DNA of 64,000 nucleotides from Malachius bipustulatus. Taxonomy: Eukaryota; Arthropoda; Insecta; Coleoptera; Melyridae. Below the pieces are notes generated by a model. The model was not told where the DNA came from. It did no database searches and saw only the letters and a list, made by a program, of their open reading frames with translations. Where the stretch lies: positions 54,244,404 to 54,308,403 of the forward strand of contig OU342633.1 of NCBI GenBank assembly GCA_910589415.1, read 5' to 3'. Each line of letters starts with the position of its first letter. Position 1 is the stretch's first letter. Position numbers and translations under genes: made by a program. Positions 37,001-46,544 of this stretch are shown here, piece after piece.

Positions 37001-39160
37001 AAAGACCCATCTTAGCCTTCTTCGGTGCACGTTCACCTTTAACAACCCATTGCTTCGATTGTTGCTTTGTCTCTGGTGTGGCGTGATGGATCCACGTCTC
37101 ATCCACGGTAACGAAACGGCGCAAAAACTGTTTTGGATTGCGTTTGTACATCTCCAAACACTCCTTTGAACTTTTCACACGGTTAAATTTATGGTCGATC
37201 GTGAGCAATCGCGGCACCCATCGCGCGGACAGCTTTCTCATGTCCAAATATTCGTGCAAAATGTGGTGCACCCGCTCAGTTGAGATGCCTACAGCCTCAG
37301 CCAACTCACGCACTTTTAATCTTCGATCATCCAATATCATTTCATGGATTTTGTCAACGATTTCTGGCGTAACGACGTCTTCTGGACGACCTGAACGTTC
37401 GGCATCACTTGTACTGGTGCGGCCACAGCGGAACTCAGTAAACCACTTTTTAACCATTGAAATTGATGGTGCAGAGTCCCCATAGTATTTATCAAGCCTC
37501 TGCTTGGTTTCGTTGACGGTTTTTTTGCGCAAAAAGTAATGCTTTATCAGCACACGAAATTCACTTTTTTCCATTTTTGTGGACATTGACGACGTTGGCT
37601 GCTTTAAATGGCTGTCAAACATAACCTAAACGTCACAGCTTGCTCAAAATTGTACAGTAGTCCACCGACAGTTGGCACTTCACGGGAGCGGAGCTGCTTT
37701 ACAGTTACTGCGCGGGAAATTCCAAAAGTCACGGACTTATCAAACGACCTAGCACCAGCACCACAGATCGCCAGACAAGCTTGTCTCTGTAAGATAGAGA
37801 GCTTTCCTTTATGTGAATGTGCTATACCTGATAACAAAGGATCAAACGATGATCTGATCAGAATAAGAAGAAAGAAAAAAGAGGATTTATTTCGTCTGCT
37901 CTATAAATTCTTTCTTGACAAATAAAAATATACTTCTGGTGAAACAAGAAATTATTCAAGAATTTCGATTAAAGCTCTCTGTTGATATCAAACCATAGAA
38001 CCAGGTAATTGAAAGGATTGATTTTGGTTTTCGTATAAAGAGTTAACTAATATAGTTAAAGGAATTTTAATTCACGACAAATAATAAAAAAAGTATGGAA
38101 GTACTTTAAAAAGTGTTTAAATGCATTTTAAATTTAATCCCATTATTGCAGCTTAAATGAGGTTACCAACGATTGATATACGCAATACATTTTACGTAAT
38201 TAGCTTTTGCGGCCACTAAATTTAATCTCGACCTCGTGCACAGGTCCATCCATTACCTGGGTAGATTGTTTTATTCGCCATCAGTTGAGTCTATGAGATA
38301 TTTTTGTTGTAATGATTACAGGGTGGTCAGCTCATTCGAGTCGGTCTTTGCAGGCCAAACGATGGATAAAAAAAAAATGAAAATTCAAGAACAGGATCAT
38401 AATGGCCATAATTTAATATTATTTTGGACTATAGGTAGAGTGTCCCATATGTGAGAGTGATGATGATAGAAGAAAAAAAAAGGATCTGTTTTTTACAGTT
38501 GGTCTTTAAATTGAGAATTTTGGGAGTTAAAAGCAAGTGAAAATCGAAAATTTAAAATTCAAGGCCCTGAACAACGAAAATGGCTCAAGATAGAGGAAAA
38601 GAGAATTATTAGATTAAAAAAAAAAAAAAATTATCACCCTGTATCCTAAACATTTCATCTACATCATAGTTTTACATGTATAAGTTTTCTGGCATTGAAA
38701 ACTTCGAAAATTTTGATTTTCACTTGTTTATAACTCAAAAACAAAAATGCTAGGAGCATTTCCATTAAAAAAAAACATAACTTTGATATACCACTCCTCA
38801 TATGGGACACTCTGTATAATTCAAAATAATTTTAAATTGTAGCCATGGTCACTGTACTTGAAAATGCAATTTTTTTTTTTTTAAATCGATCGTTTGTGCT
38901 ACAGAGACCGACTCGAATGAGCTGGGACATCCTGTCTAATAGATTGTTGTAATAATAATTAATTAGTATTATCATATTTTTTATATAGGTATACGAATTT
39001 ATAGACTGAATCGAGTAAATTTGTTGTTAAGTTATCATTACTTTTATAGAAAATGGACAAAAATAAAGACGGCGTTGTGACGCTGGACGAGTTCCTGGAG
39101 TGCTGCAGGACAGACGAGGACATCTCCAGATCCATGGCCGTCTTCGACTCGTCGATATGA
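15946..39160 (+). CDS. KChIP: Kv channel-interacting protein (KChIP) homolog, C-terminal part in three exons
   Basis: Coding exons at 15946-16019, 32813-33025 and 39050-39160 join in frame to the last 131 residues plus stop of a neuronal calcium sensor protein. Each junction has AG acceptors and GT donors; the two internal introns are phase 0 and the upstream one enters in phase 1. The part encodes YAHF-type EF-hand 2 ([12 protein letters not shown]), canonical EF-hand 3 ([12 protein letters not shown]) and EF-hand 4 ([12 protein letters not shown]), ending SMAVFDSSI. The wording of EF4 and the tail fits KChIPs better than frequenin/NCS-1 or recoverin. KChIPs bind the N-terminus of Kv4 (Shal) channels in the cytoplasm and tune their surface expression and gating in response to calcium. 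The N-terminal exons, including the degenerate EF-hand 1, were not found. The 16.8-kb intron is repeat-rich and the 6.0-kb one holds a mariner and a foldback element. Confidence 0.93.
16484..16640 (+). pseudogene. Tc1-like transposase fragment
   Basis: The plus-strand translation contains [20 protein letters not shown] followed by [21 protein letters not shown]. This matches the second helix-turn-helix of Tc1/Tc3 transposases (pattern TIRRRLxEaGLxaRRPRrkP...R.eWa..H..W). Neither the first helix-turn-helix nor the DDE catalytic core is readable nearby, so only a short relic remains in the intron. Confidence 0.7.
19680..19920 (+). repeat. Dispersed repeat shared with 29.6-30.1 kb
   Basis: ACGCAACCCTTAAA...CATGTGAAAAAA resembles the reverse complement of about 29700-29750. 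CTTTCCGACATATGTTTTGA resembles 30055-30080 in direct orientation. Divergence is high, so these are old copies of one family. Confidence 0.45.
20880..21000 (+). repeat. Dispersed direct repeat, copy 1
   Basis: CTATTTACTTATTTA, then CTTCCTTAGGTAGTTGAT, then CCGAGGTGGTAGAAAT recur in the same order at 28105-28200. The family is not identified. Confidence 0.6.
22380..22575. repeat. A/C-rich low-complexity tract with short CA run
   Basis: The plus strand is almost only A and C with sparse G and T, ending in ACACACACACACATACACG. Open frames through it reflect composition rather than coding. Confidence 0.6.
23200..23423 (+). repeat. Two tandem copies of a ~118-bp unit
   Basis: TACTCTGAA...GGCGTAG...CAAGTAATGTTT...CAGGTATGTGATAGTCCTTG...GACTAG is present at 23200-23320 and 23321-23423 with small indels. 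The family is unknown. Confidence 0.75.
23916..23960 (+). repeat. 15-bp unit repeated three times
   Basis: TTTATTTGTCGGGCG, TTTATTTATCGGGCG and TTTATTTATCGGGGC stand head to tail. Confidence 0.85.
24270..24419 (+). repeat. 50-bp unit repeated three times
   Basis: The unit begins AAAAGAATCGGTGCGATACT at 24270, 24320 and 24370 and continues through CCACCGGC. The period is exactly 50 bp. Copies two and three are nearly identical; copy one differs by a few bases. It lies in a G+C-richer zone (about 23900-24720) that may be an old LTR or other element, not identifiable here. Confidence 0.9.
28105..28200 (+). repeat. Dispersed direct repeat, copy 2
   Basis: Second copy of the unit described at 20880-21000, including CTTCCTTAGGTAGTTGAT and CCGAGGTGGTAGAAAT. 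Confidence 0.6.
29590..30085. repeat. Degenerate inverted-repeat element
   Basis: TTTTTTGACGATATC and TTTGAGATACCTGTACAG at 29605-29645 are matched in inverted orientation by 29900-29955 (...TTTGAGATATCGTCAAAAAC). It ends near TGTTGAAACACCCTGT at 30070-30085. The arms are diverged, so boundaries are approximate. Confidence 0.4.
30297..30315. repeat. GTAG microsatellite
   Basis: Four to five GTAG units followed by GTACC. Similar TAGG/CCTA runs occur near 1928, 10375, 42425, 54665 and 62540. Confidence 0.8.
32813..33025 (+). CDS. KChIP: KChIP exon with EF-hand 3
   Basis: 213 bp, phase 0 at both ends, between TTTTTCAG and GTATGC. It encodes 71 residues starting [20 protein letters not shown], with a canonical EF-hand loop [12 protein letters not shown] and an IYDLMGK helix, ending VDRIFQ. 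This matches the KChIP core between EF-hands 2 and 4. The loop has all canonical ligand positions (D, N, D, T, E), so calcium binding is expected. Confidence 0.95.
35540..36459 (-). pseudogene. Decayed LINE fragment: RT tail, RNase H and C-terminal zinc-like region
   Basis: The minus-strand translation runs from the reverse-transcriptase tail ([16 protein letters not shown], like the family's RTTPTxALxxLLxLPPL) into an RNase H domain ([12 protein letters not shown]). It then reaches a GNExAD-like stretch ([11 protein letters not shown]) and GPEPAF, and finally a [15 protein letters not shown] segment before the 3' end. Stops and frameshifts interrupt it, for example TGA just before FTDGSKT, so it is dead. 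RNase H and these motifs are typical of I/Jockey/R1-related non-LTR elements in insects. The mariner at 36462-37749 separates this part from its continuation at 37750-37845. Confidence 0.8.
36460..36461. repeat. TA target duplication of the mariner, left copy
   Basis: TA precedes AGGGTGGTTTGATAAG; the matching TA after the element is at 37750-37751. Confidence 0.75.
36462..37749 (-). mobile_element. Mariner transposon with intact-looking transposase, 1288 bp
   Basis: The ends are near-perfect terminal inverted repeats (AGGGTGGTTTGATAAGTCCG at left; the right end reads GGTCGTTTGATAAGTCCGTG on the minus strand), both continuing GTGACTTTT. The TA target sites, length near 1.3 kb and single transposase frame are typical of mariner. 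Left and right termini differ by a few bases and in length by about one base. Confidence 0.93.
36525..37622 (-). CDS. Mariner transposase, DD34D type
   Basis: 365 codons from the first ATG, or about 353 if translation starts at Met13 ([10 protein letters not shown]), which better fits the family's usual start. Visible parts are an N-terminal paired helix-turn-helix DNA-binding region ([20 protein letters not shown]; then [19 protein letters not shown]), a WVPRLL motif (residues 135-140) in place of the usual WVPHxL, and a catalytic triad: D174 in VTVDETW, D268 in HQDNARVHT and D303 in [11 protein letters not shown]. The last two have 34 residues between them, the DD34D signature of mariner. 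The frame has no stop, so the protein could be functional in cut-and-paste transposition at TA sites. It is antisense to the host KChIP gene and lies inside its intron. Confidence 0.95.
   Translation of the reverse strand: MFDSHLKQPTSSMSTKMEKSEFRVLIKHYFLRKKTVNETKQRLDKYYGDSAPSISMVKKWFTEFRCGRTSTSDAERSGRPEDVVTPEIVDKIHEMILDDRRLKVRELAEAVGISTERVHHILHEYLDMRKLSARWVPRLLTIDHKFNRVKSSKECLEMYKRNPKQFLRRFVTVDETWIHHATPETKQQSKQWVVKGERAPKKAKMGLSANKIMATVFWDSRGVIHIDYLEKGKTINGKYYSELLDTFDTVLKQKRPHLKKKKVLFHQDNARVHTCAVIMAKFHQLGYELLQHPPYSPDLAPSDYFLFPNLKKWLAGKRFGSNEEVITETNAYFEGLDGSYYLEGIKKLETRWTKCIDLKGDYVEK
37750..37845 (-). pseudogene. Continuation of the decayed LINE reverse transcriptase
   Basis: The minus strand reads [20 protein letters not shown], the segment just before TTPSTA in non-LTR reverse transcriptases. 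Removing the mariner plus one TA joins it in frame to the fragment ending at 36459. Upstream sequence beyond 37845 is not recognisably LINE, so the element is 5'-truncated or too decayed. Confidence 0.75.
38318..38935. mobile_element. Foldback (inverted-repeat) element, family with 56.6 kb
   Basis: Left arm begins ACAGGGTGGTCAGCTCATTC; the right arm ends with its diverged reverse complement (GAATGAGCTGGGACATCCTGT). Inner parts also pair, for example GTGTCCCATATG at 38440 against CATATGGGACACTC at 38799. There is no coding capacity. It is the same family as 56622-57504 but more decayed. It ends 114 bp before the last KChIP exon. Confidence 0.85.
39050..39160 (+). CDS. KChIP: KChIP terminal coding exon with EF-hand 4 and stop
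   Basis: After TTTTATAG the frame continues [19 protein letters not shown] and ends SMAVFDSSI then TGA at 39158-39160. EF-hand 4 ([12 protein letters not shown]) is canonical and likely binds calcium. The exon is distinctly G+C-rich compared with the flanking intron. Confidence 0.95.
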   Translation, partial: KMDKNKDGVVTLDEFLECCRTDEDISRSMAVFDSSI

Positions 39161-39545
39161 CGTTCGCCGATCGGCGCTCGACGTCCTCCTCCGTCTTGGA
39201 CATAAAGCGTCGGCAACCGCACCTCACGACCAAAAAAATCCCATAGAGTTTAGAGTGTACTATTATAAGACATGAGAGTGATTGATACGATGTTATAATT
39301 ATCTGGAAACCGTAATAGACCTTACTGGGATACTCGGTAACATATCATGCGCTAAATTGGACCAGTTATCGAGTATCGCTTCATTTTATGTTGACAGGAT
39401 TGTACCTATAATAACACTAATAATGAACGGGTTGTTAAAATCGCCCGAAAATGTTAAGCGATGTAGAAATAATTTTTAAATGATGTTTCAAAACGTTCAC
39501 AAAATATAGATTTTTACGAATAAATTTGAAATTAATGTTATTTAG
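39161..39545 (+). other. KChIP: Probable 3' UTR of the KChIP gene
   Basis: Noncoding sequence after the stop codon. AATAAA at 39519-39524 is the first good polyadenylation signal; later A/T-rich sequence offers alternatives, so the end is approximate. Confidence 0.5.
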
Positions 39546-41870
39546 ATTACGAAGTTCTTGCACAATGCATCTAATCATAAATGTATATTTATCAAAATAA
39601 TAATTACATCGACCTATCTATAATAATAATAATTATTATTATTCATCAAGTTTTAGCTCTTTAAAAAATAATGAAAACTTAAATACATAATTACTTACTT
39701 GTTTAAGATAATAATAATATCCGGCAACTTTAATAATAATAAGAAATATAATTTTTTCTACATCGCCTTGTTCATCATCTTAGAAGTTACACCATTTTTA
39801 ATAGAAAAAATCTTGGAAATTTATATCTTTTTACACATTAGAAATTCTATTTAAAAATATATTATTTAGATATTTTTTGTTGAAATCGTAAAATGTGTAC
39901 CTATGTAAAAAGATTAGGATATTTTGTAAAATTAATTATATGAAATACATTTCGAAATGTATGAAATGTTACCTTCTTACCCAAGGGGTAAAAACTCTGC
40001 TTTAATAGGTGTATAGAAATATTTATTGAAATAAGCTTGAAAGAACGCTTTATTAGAAATCTAATTAAGAAACACCTTTCAGAGTTTCAGAAAAGTTGAT
40101 TTTTTTAAAATAAGTACCTAATACCTACGTGTTTTGTTTTATTATAAAAATTGTATTAATTGCGGATATTAACCTTTTTATTACCATCTTACATTATTAG
40201 GGTGTTAGTAATAGTGACTGATAATAACTAGAAGCGAAACAACTTATTTGAGTATTGTAAAACTGACCTTGCATTAAAAAATCTCATTTAGGGGATCAAG
40301 AAGTTTAATCTGGCGACAATTACTTTTAGTTTGTTTTCAATCAGCGTATTTTTAAAACAAAACGAGACATTAATATGTCTTTAATCACGAATAGCATTAT
40401 ACCTATACAACATCTTCTCAATACCTAAGTATTTACGCAGTTTAGAATCAAGTAATTATTTTCTTGTGAAATTTTAAATCAAAATTTCATGAAACCATGA
40501 CTTTCGCTAAATTTTGCTTCACGCTTCTAATTATTTCATTTATAAACTCTCGATTTCTGTGCAATCCTGCCCTTATTTTTAATCTTGCCCTGGCGCACTA
40601 GCTTCGGAAAGAATCGAATGTCAGATGGGTTGTCTACTCACAAACATCTATTGTAAATGTGGTCGTCTATGATAATAATTATTAATGGAGAAGCGTTGCT
40701 ATTGTTTCTCGGTAAATTATTAATTATTTTATTCACAATGGAATAAGAAAGAAATCGTTTATATTGAGATAGTAAAGTGACTAAAGTGCATCATTTTAAT
40801 AGTAAGTACTTATTGAGAAAAATAATTTAAAAACTACTACAACTGTAAGAATTAAAAAAAAAACATCTTCACATCAAAATAATAACTTTTCTAAGTAACC
40901 ACTCCGTTTCTGAATACGACAAATTTACATTCAACTAACGCCATTTTTTTATTATACCTACGGGTTGGATTCAGAAATGCAGCAAATCGGAATTTCATAT
41001 AAGTAGCTACCTAAGAGGAAGTGAGACTATTTGACAAGAATTGAATAAAAACTAAGAGAACAGCATGCAGGAAATACAATCTAGAAATATTTTGAGAGAA
41101 AATTATCCATCTTTGTCAGTATCATACAGTAACATTATCCAATCGTTTCATCTTTGTTTTACTTATAGTTACGGCGGAAATCTGCCGCTTTTCGAAATAC
41201 ATACGTTTTATGTTGAATCATAAGTTAATTCTCAATAATCTGGTGCAATTTCAATTATTTATAATCATCATGGAAAAGAAAATTGCAAATTAATAGTGTG
41301 TCTGAGTATTATGCTCAAGTTAAGTTTGTCAAAACTACCGGACTTACCTGCTCAAGCATAATTCTCGGGTATTGCTCGCTCACACTTATCTGGGCATTAA
41401 TTAGTATCTTTAAACAGTGGAATAAGTTTCCTATGTTTATTAAAATTGGTACTATTGGTAGAACTTAAACATTACAAACGATAGAGTACTCTGCAGTATT
41501 AATATTTTAATATTTCAGAGATATTTCAATTAAAAAAATGTTACCTTTTTCAGTGTATATAAGATGAAGAAGTTATATATAGTCATATACTATCCTCTCA
41601 ACTTTTTCTCTGTCGAAATTTCTATCTTGCATAAATAAACCCTAGTTCGTATACGCATTGAAAAAGTTTCGTAAATCAATAATTACTTTAACTAAACTTA
41701 TTTTGACATCAGAAGGGTTGTAGTTCAGAGATGTATTAATATTATAGTATGACAACTTTTTCCTGGCATTTTGCAATATCCCGATTTGTTTTGAAGAAGT
41801 TATTAGTAATTAGTAATAAGAGATACATGACACCTTAAAAAAATAAGAAAAACTATGACACTATTATACA
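39546..41870. other. Gene-free AT-rich intergenic stretch
   Basis: No supported gene. An ATA/ATT trinucleotide run with self-complementarity lies near 39625-39645. The open frames are short and featureless. Confidence 0.5.
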
Positions 41871-42006
41871 ATAGTATATTATTTTATACGGAGGGAAAGT
41901 GACACTTTTCATGGCGCGCTCGTGTTTATCAGCCGAACGAAGTGAGGCTGATAATAGAGAGCAAGCCATGAAAAGTCACTTTTCCTCCAAATAAAATATA
42001 CTATTT
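41871..42006. repeat. Short hairpin, 136 bp
   Basis: ATAGTATATTATTTTAT and GTGACACTTTTCATGGC at left pair with GCCATGAAAAGTCAC and ATAAAATATACTAT at right. The tip carries TTATCAGCC...GGCTGATAA. It is flanked on its right by TTCTTCAAACGT, whose complement ACGTTTGAAGAA lies at 43035, so it may be one end of a larger element reaching about 43065. Confidence 0.7.
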
Positions 42007-42920
42007 TTTCTTCAAACGTGGGCAAATTTAAGCAAGAACATCATTTTTAATTATTGAAGGAAAGCGAATTTTCAAAAGGTTTGGACTGGTATAAGTAGGT
42101 GAGTATGGAGTATGGGCTGCTTCTATAGAAACGCGGCGCTGTCAAATTGATACTGTCATCAACGTCAGTGAACATCGAGAAATTATTATTGAAATTATTA
42201 AAGAAAAATAATAAAATAATAATTATGTAACTAAACTACTAATCATCGCAAAATCAAAATTAAAAACGTTATAAAAGTTTGTAAGTAAGTTATAAAATTA
42301 ATGATAACATCTACCTACCTCTTGCTAGACCCTGCTTGGTCAATTTTTTCATTTTCACCGCGGTTTCATTTTCTGTTAATGATGATGCCAGTCAGTCAGA
42401 AGTTGAATGTTAAATGTAGGTCATTGTAGGTAGGTACCTATAACAACTGCGTGCACTAATACCTACCTAATAATAAAAATATAAGATGTTGGATTCCTTT
42501 ATGTACCTAGATATATGGTTATAATTATTATCCTTGTGTTCAATATTCAAATTTCAATACGGAATAATAATTATTTTTGTTTACCTCGCAATAACCCAAC
42601 TTTTTTTCTGACGTTTGAGCCGACTGAGCCGAGAGCCGAGCACGAGCTCGACTCGACTGAAGCCGACTGTCGACCGTCCGGCTTCGGGTATAATTATGAC
42701 GTTTCACAGAATTACTTCGTTTCGGTGTAGATTTTCCAAAGATTATGTTTGATTAATACCAAATTCCTTTTAACCTTATTAGATAATAATAAACTAGAGA
42801 GTTTTCATATCTTAGGTTGAATTTTATTGATGAATATACGGGCCTACATTAATAAAATTTCAATAGTTGATTCTTAATAATACAGGTAGCTATGTGTTTG
42901 TATGTTGATGTTGCTATGGC

Positions 42921-42987
42921 ACCACTTTAGCTCCGGCGGAGGTAAAGTGTTGCTTGGCAACACTTTAGCTCCGGCGGAGGAAAAGTG
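42921..42987. repeat. Two copies of a CTTTAGCTCCGGCGG palindromic motif
   Basis: ACTTTAGCTCCGGCGGAGG occurs in both copies (42921-42949 and 42960-42987). Each is itself a near-palindrome (CTTTAGCTCC...GGAGGTAAAG). Similar GGAGG/AAAGTG bases appear in the hairpin at 41871-42006. Confidence 0.7.
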
Positions 42988-43174
42988 AAACTTTGAGACC
43001 GGCCACTGAGTCGAGTAATGTCTGATTTACTGACGTTTGAAGAAAAAAACTATTTTCCCGTGACTATAAATAATAATAATAGGTCTATGACAATAAGATT
43101 GGCCTATTAACAACAAATGAAATATTAGAAAAATTTGTTTGTCAATTTATCGTTTTCACTCTTCACTTATAACC

Positions 43175-43796
43175 CAAGTCAAGTTAGCGCACGCTTCGGC
43201 CAGCCACGCTTTTGACCAAGGAGAGGGCTTCGATTAATTTCCAGCAAAATTTTGTTTTTCGTTTGTTAAGTTCGTGGCCGAAAGTGTGGCTGACCATTAC
43301 TACAAAATTTCGGACTTTTCTGAGCAAAATTTCAGCGAAAATGAATTTTTCAGTTTTTAAATTTAGTGGCCGAAAGTGTGGCTGGCCATTATTATAAAAT
43401 TACAGATTTTTTCAGCAAATTTTCAGCAAAAATGATTTTCTCAGTTTATAAAGTTAGTTCATGGCTGAAAGCGTGGTATTATAAAATTTCAGACTTTTTT
43501 AAGAAAAATTTCAGCAAAAATTAATTTCTTAGTTTGTAAAGTTCATGGCTGAAAGCCTGGCAGGTCATCATTATAAAATTTCCTCAAAAATTTCATACTT
43601 TATTCAGCAAATTTTCAGCAATTTTTTTTCAGTTCGATTTTTTCAGTTTAAGGACGGTGGTTTTTATTGGCTGAACAAACCAAATATTTTCCATTTAAGC
43701 CGCGAATAACGAAAACAAACATTTGTTGAAAATTATTCGAAGTCCCTTTTTCTGGCCGAAAGTGTAGCTGGCCGAAGCGTGGCTAACTTGACTTCG
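43175..43796. mobile_element. Short terminal-inverted-repeat element filled with ~100-bp tandem repeats
   Basis: AAGTCAAGTTAGCGCACGCT and TCGGCCAGCCACG at the left are matched by GGCCGAAGCGTGGCTAACTT and GACTT at the right. Between them a unit with TTCAGCAAAATTT-like, TTTTTCAGTTT-like and GGCCGAAAGTGTGGCTGGCC segments recurs about four times with divergence. The unit contains an inverted copy of part of the terminal repeat. There is no coding capacity. Confidence 0.75.
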
Positions 43797-44214
43797 GTTC
43801 ACTTATACATACACTTAATTTTCCTATTCTTACATATACTTAGGTAACTGCAATGATAAACTCTATTCGTGATATTGCAAGAAAAAGTTTCCGTATAATA
43901 ACTGTATAATAAGGTATAATAAAACCTACCCAATGTGTATATAACTATGTACTGCAAAAACTTGTATAGAAGCTACCGAAGAAGCTACCTTTTATTTGCC
44001 ACTTTCACAAAAAAAAAAATTTTATTATTTAAAAATAACATCAGTCAAGTTATCCGTCAAAATATTTTTTTCAGATCCTCAGATGGAATTCATGTAAATA
44101 ACTAGCTACCTATAAATCCAAAGAATTTCATAGGACCTGAGTAGGTAATAAGATTTACACATTAATACCTAACAACCTACTTATTTAAAAATGATGAACA
44201 ATGTCGTTTCTATA
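43797..44214. other. Spacer without recognised features
   Basis: AT-rich with several TACCTA-type motifs; no gene seen. Confidence 0.4.
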
Positions 44215-44770
44215 ATACAAGGTGTCCAGATATGAGTGTAAGAGCTACACGTAGCAACCTTCCTTGGATTATTTTAAGTAAAAAATCTTAATACAATAAT
44301 GCTCTAAACGTCTTTACGGTGCCACAGGAGGTCATCAAAGTTAGAAATTCTGGGTCACAAATAAGCATATTATTGAACTTCTATTTCCTTTTGCAGTTAC
44401 GGTTAAAATTTTCAAAGACTTTTGCAAAGTCTTATTTCATTTAATTTTCGTAACAGTGCAATTATTAACTTTTGTAACATTTCCTATTTTTTTTTTAGAA
44501 ATGTTAAAAAAGTTAATAATTATTGCACTGTTACGAAAATTAAATGAAATAAGACTTTGCAAAAGTCTTTGAAAATGTTAACCGTTAACTGCAAAAGGAA
44601 ACAGAAGTTCAATAATATGCATATTTGTGACCCAGAATTTCTAACTTTGATGACCTCCTGTGGCACCGTGAAGACGTTTAGAGCATTATTGTATTAAGAT
44701 TTTTTACTCAAAATAGTCCAAGGAAGGTCGCCACGTGTAGCTCGTACACTCATACCTGGACACCTTGTAT
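44215..44770. mobile_element. Near-perfect 556-bp foldback element
   Basis: The two halves are reverse complements over their full length, meeting near 44491 around a T-rich centre. Ends are ATACAAGGTGTCCAG and CTGGACACCTTGTAT. Aligning the arms by eye shows roughly a dozen differences in about 270 bp. It has no coding frame. The structure is that of a palindromic MITE. Confidence 0.93.
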
Positions 44771-46544
44771 ATTAATAAATCCAAATTTTCTATAGGTGGT
44801 CCGGAATTTAATAATATCTTTCTAGAGTTTAAAGTGCATAGGTAGGTACTCCCTACACATTACTAAGGTACGACGTTAGACATATCTGAATGTCATATAA
44901 ATTTTAGAATTAATTGTTGATAAATGTAAGACTGTTTGATGTTTTTAGATCCCTAAAGATAAATTTATCTATGTAAATGTTAGAAAACTGACAATATTTT
45001 GGTTATAATTGGTGATTTTTATTAACGAAAAATCATTGATTTATTAACTATTTACGAATAGTACTAGTACTAGTACTAATAGTTACGAAAAAATGTAACA
45101 TTTAGATTTTCTATTATGAGAGTTTAAATAACAAGTAGGTAATGAGCGACACTGAAAGGTGCTATGTACCAAAGAGATTAATAAAACTATGATATTGAAC
45201 GTTATACCGCCGATATAACATAAAATTAATTCAACTGAGGGATGCCTGTCCTACATCAATTTTTTCAATTGCACTAGATATATTCATGTGCCAAATTTGA
45301 AAATAAATAAGTGTTTTCAAAAAACAATCTACCTACAGTAAATCCTGATAATTATCCCTACCTACATGAACAGGTATATAATGTCACTTATAAACACTGC
45401 AACGGTAAATATTATCTATAAAACGTTGCAATTTCGGTGTTCAATCCTCAATTTTGTCTAGATGTAGATAGACGATCATATTATTACCTAAAATGAGACC
45501 ATGAAGTTTGCATGTTGTAGCTAAAATTTATTGTTAAAGGTACCCATGTAAATACTTATGTGATAATATATTACCTAAAACTGTAAATAAATGTTTACAA
45601 TAGAATAAAAGGTTATAAAATTTCAAGAAGTATGATTTTTTACTATTCTTAACCATAGTTTTTGCGAAAATGTTTCATGTATTTATTCATTAAATCCAAA
45701 GTACATAAGTAAATAATATTAAGGAACAGATTATGAAAAATTTATGGATTTGAGATTTACGCAAAGTGCGGCCCAGTTTTAAATGTGTAAAATTCAGGAA
45801 ATGATAGAGGATCAAAAAAATACTATGAATTTGCTTTATGAATCAAGTATACCTTATACCTATATTCGGGAAATACCTCGTTAAGAACATAGACAGGGTC
45901 TACTACTAATTTAGAGTTTTAAGAAAAAAATCGTATTTTTGAAATAAGTACCTATGAATAAAATTGGCTGATTACCTATGGAATAATTCGAAATTTTGCA
46001 ATGAAAAATTATTTAATCCAGTGGCAGATATCTGGGTATATCGTTACTTTTTTACTTGACAATTTCTACGCCACTGATAACTAATGAAAATAGGATATTT
46101 TTTCTCTCGATATTACTTTATTGAGTTCTCTCAACTAAATAAAACTCTTCTCCGAATCCAATCTTAGTTTGGATTTTTCTATAAGGTTATTGTCTAGCCT
46201 ACCTTCATCCCGATCAACAAATAATACAACAATAAAAATAAGTACCTTCACATTTTTGCTGTCCATATACCCTTTGAACTTCTACGCTAATGGAAATAAA
46301 ATTTTTAAATAGGTACCGGAGCATAGATTAGTTTTTAAAATAGTTTAAATAGCTTTTTTAAATAGTTTTAAAAAGCGTAGATTAGACTCTTTATAAAAGT
46401 CATCTTATGAAATCGACGGCAATAATTAATTGACGTCATGTGTAATTTTTGTTTGACACTTTTTATCCACGTAACCATCATAACGTCATAGGTACTAAAT
46501 TTCATCAATACCGTTTCAGCGGTTTAGCCTCGGGTTTACCTTTT
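44771..46544. other. Gene-free AT-rich stretch
   Basis: No gene or clear repeat. A short ACTAGT-type iteration (TAGTACTAGTACTAGTACTA) is at 45058-45078. Confidence 0.45.

Larger units (their letters stand above)
33026..39049. other. 6.0-kb intron of the KChIP gene
   Basis: Bounded by GTATGC at 33026 and TTTTATAG ending at 39049. It contains a decayed LINE carrying an inserted mariner, and a foldback element at 38318-38935. The remaining AT-rich sequence (33026-35520, 37850-38310) shows nothing recognisable. Confidence 0.75.
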
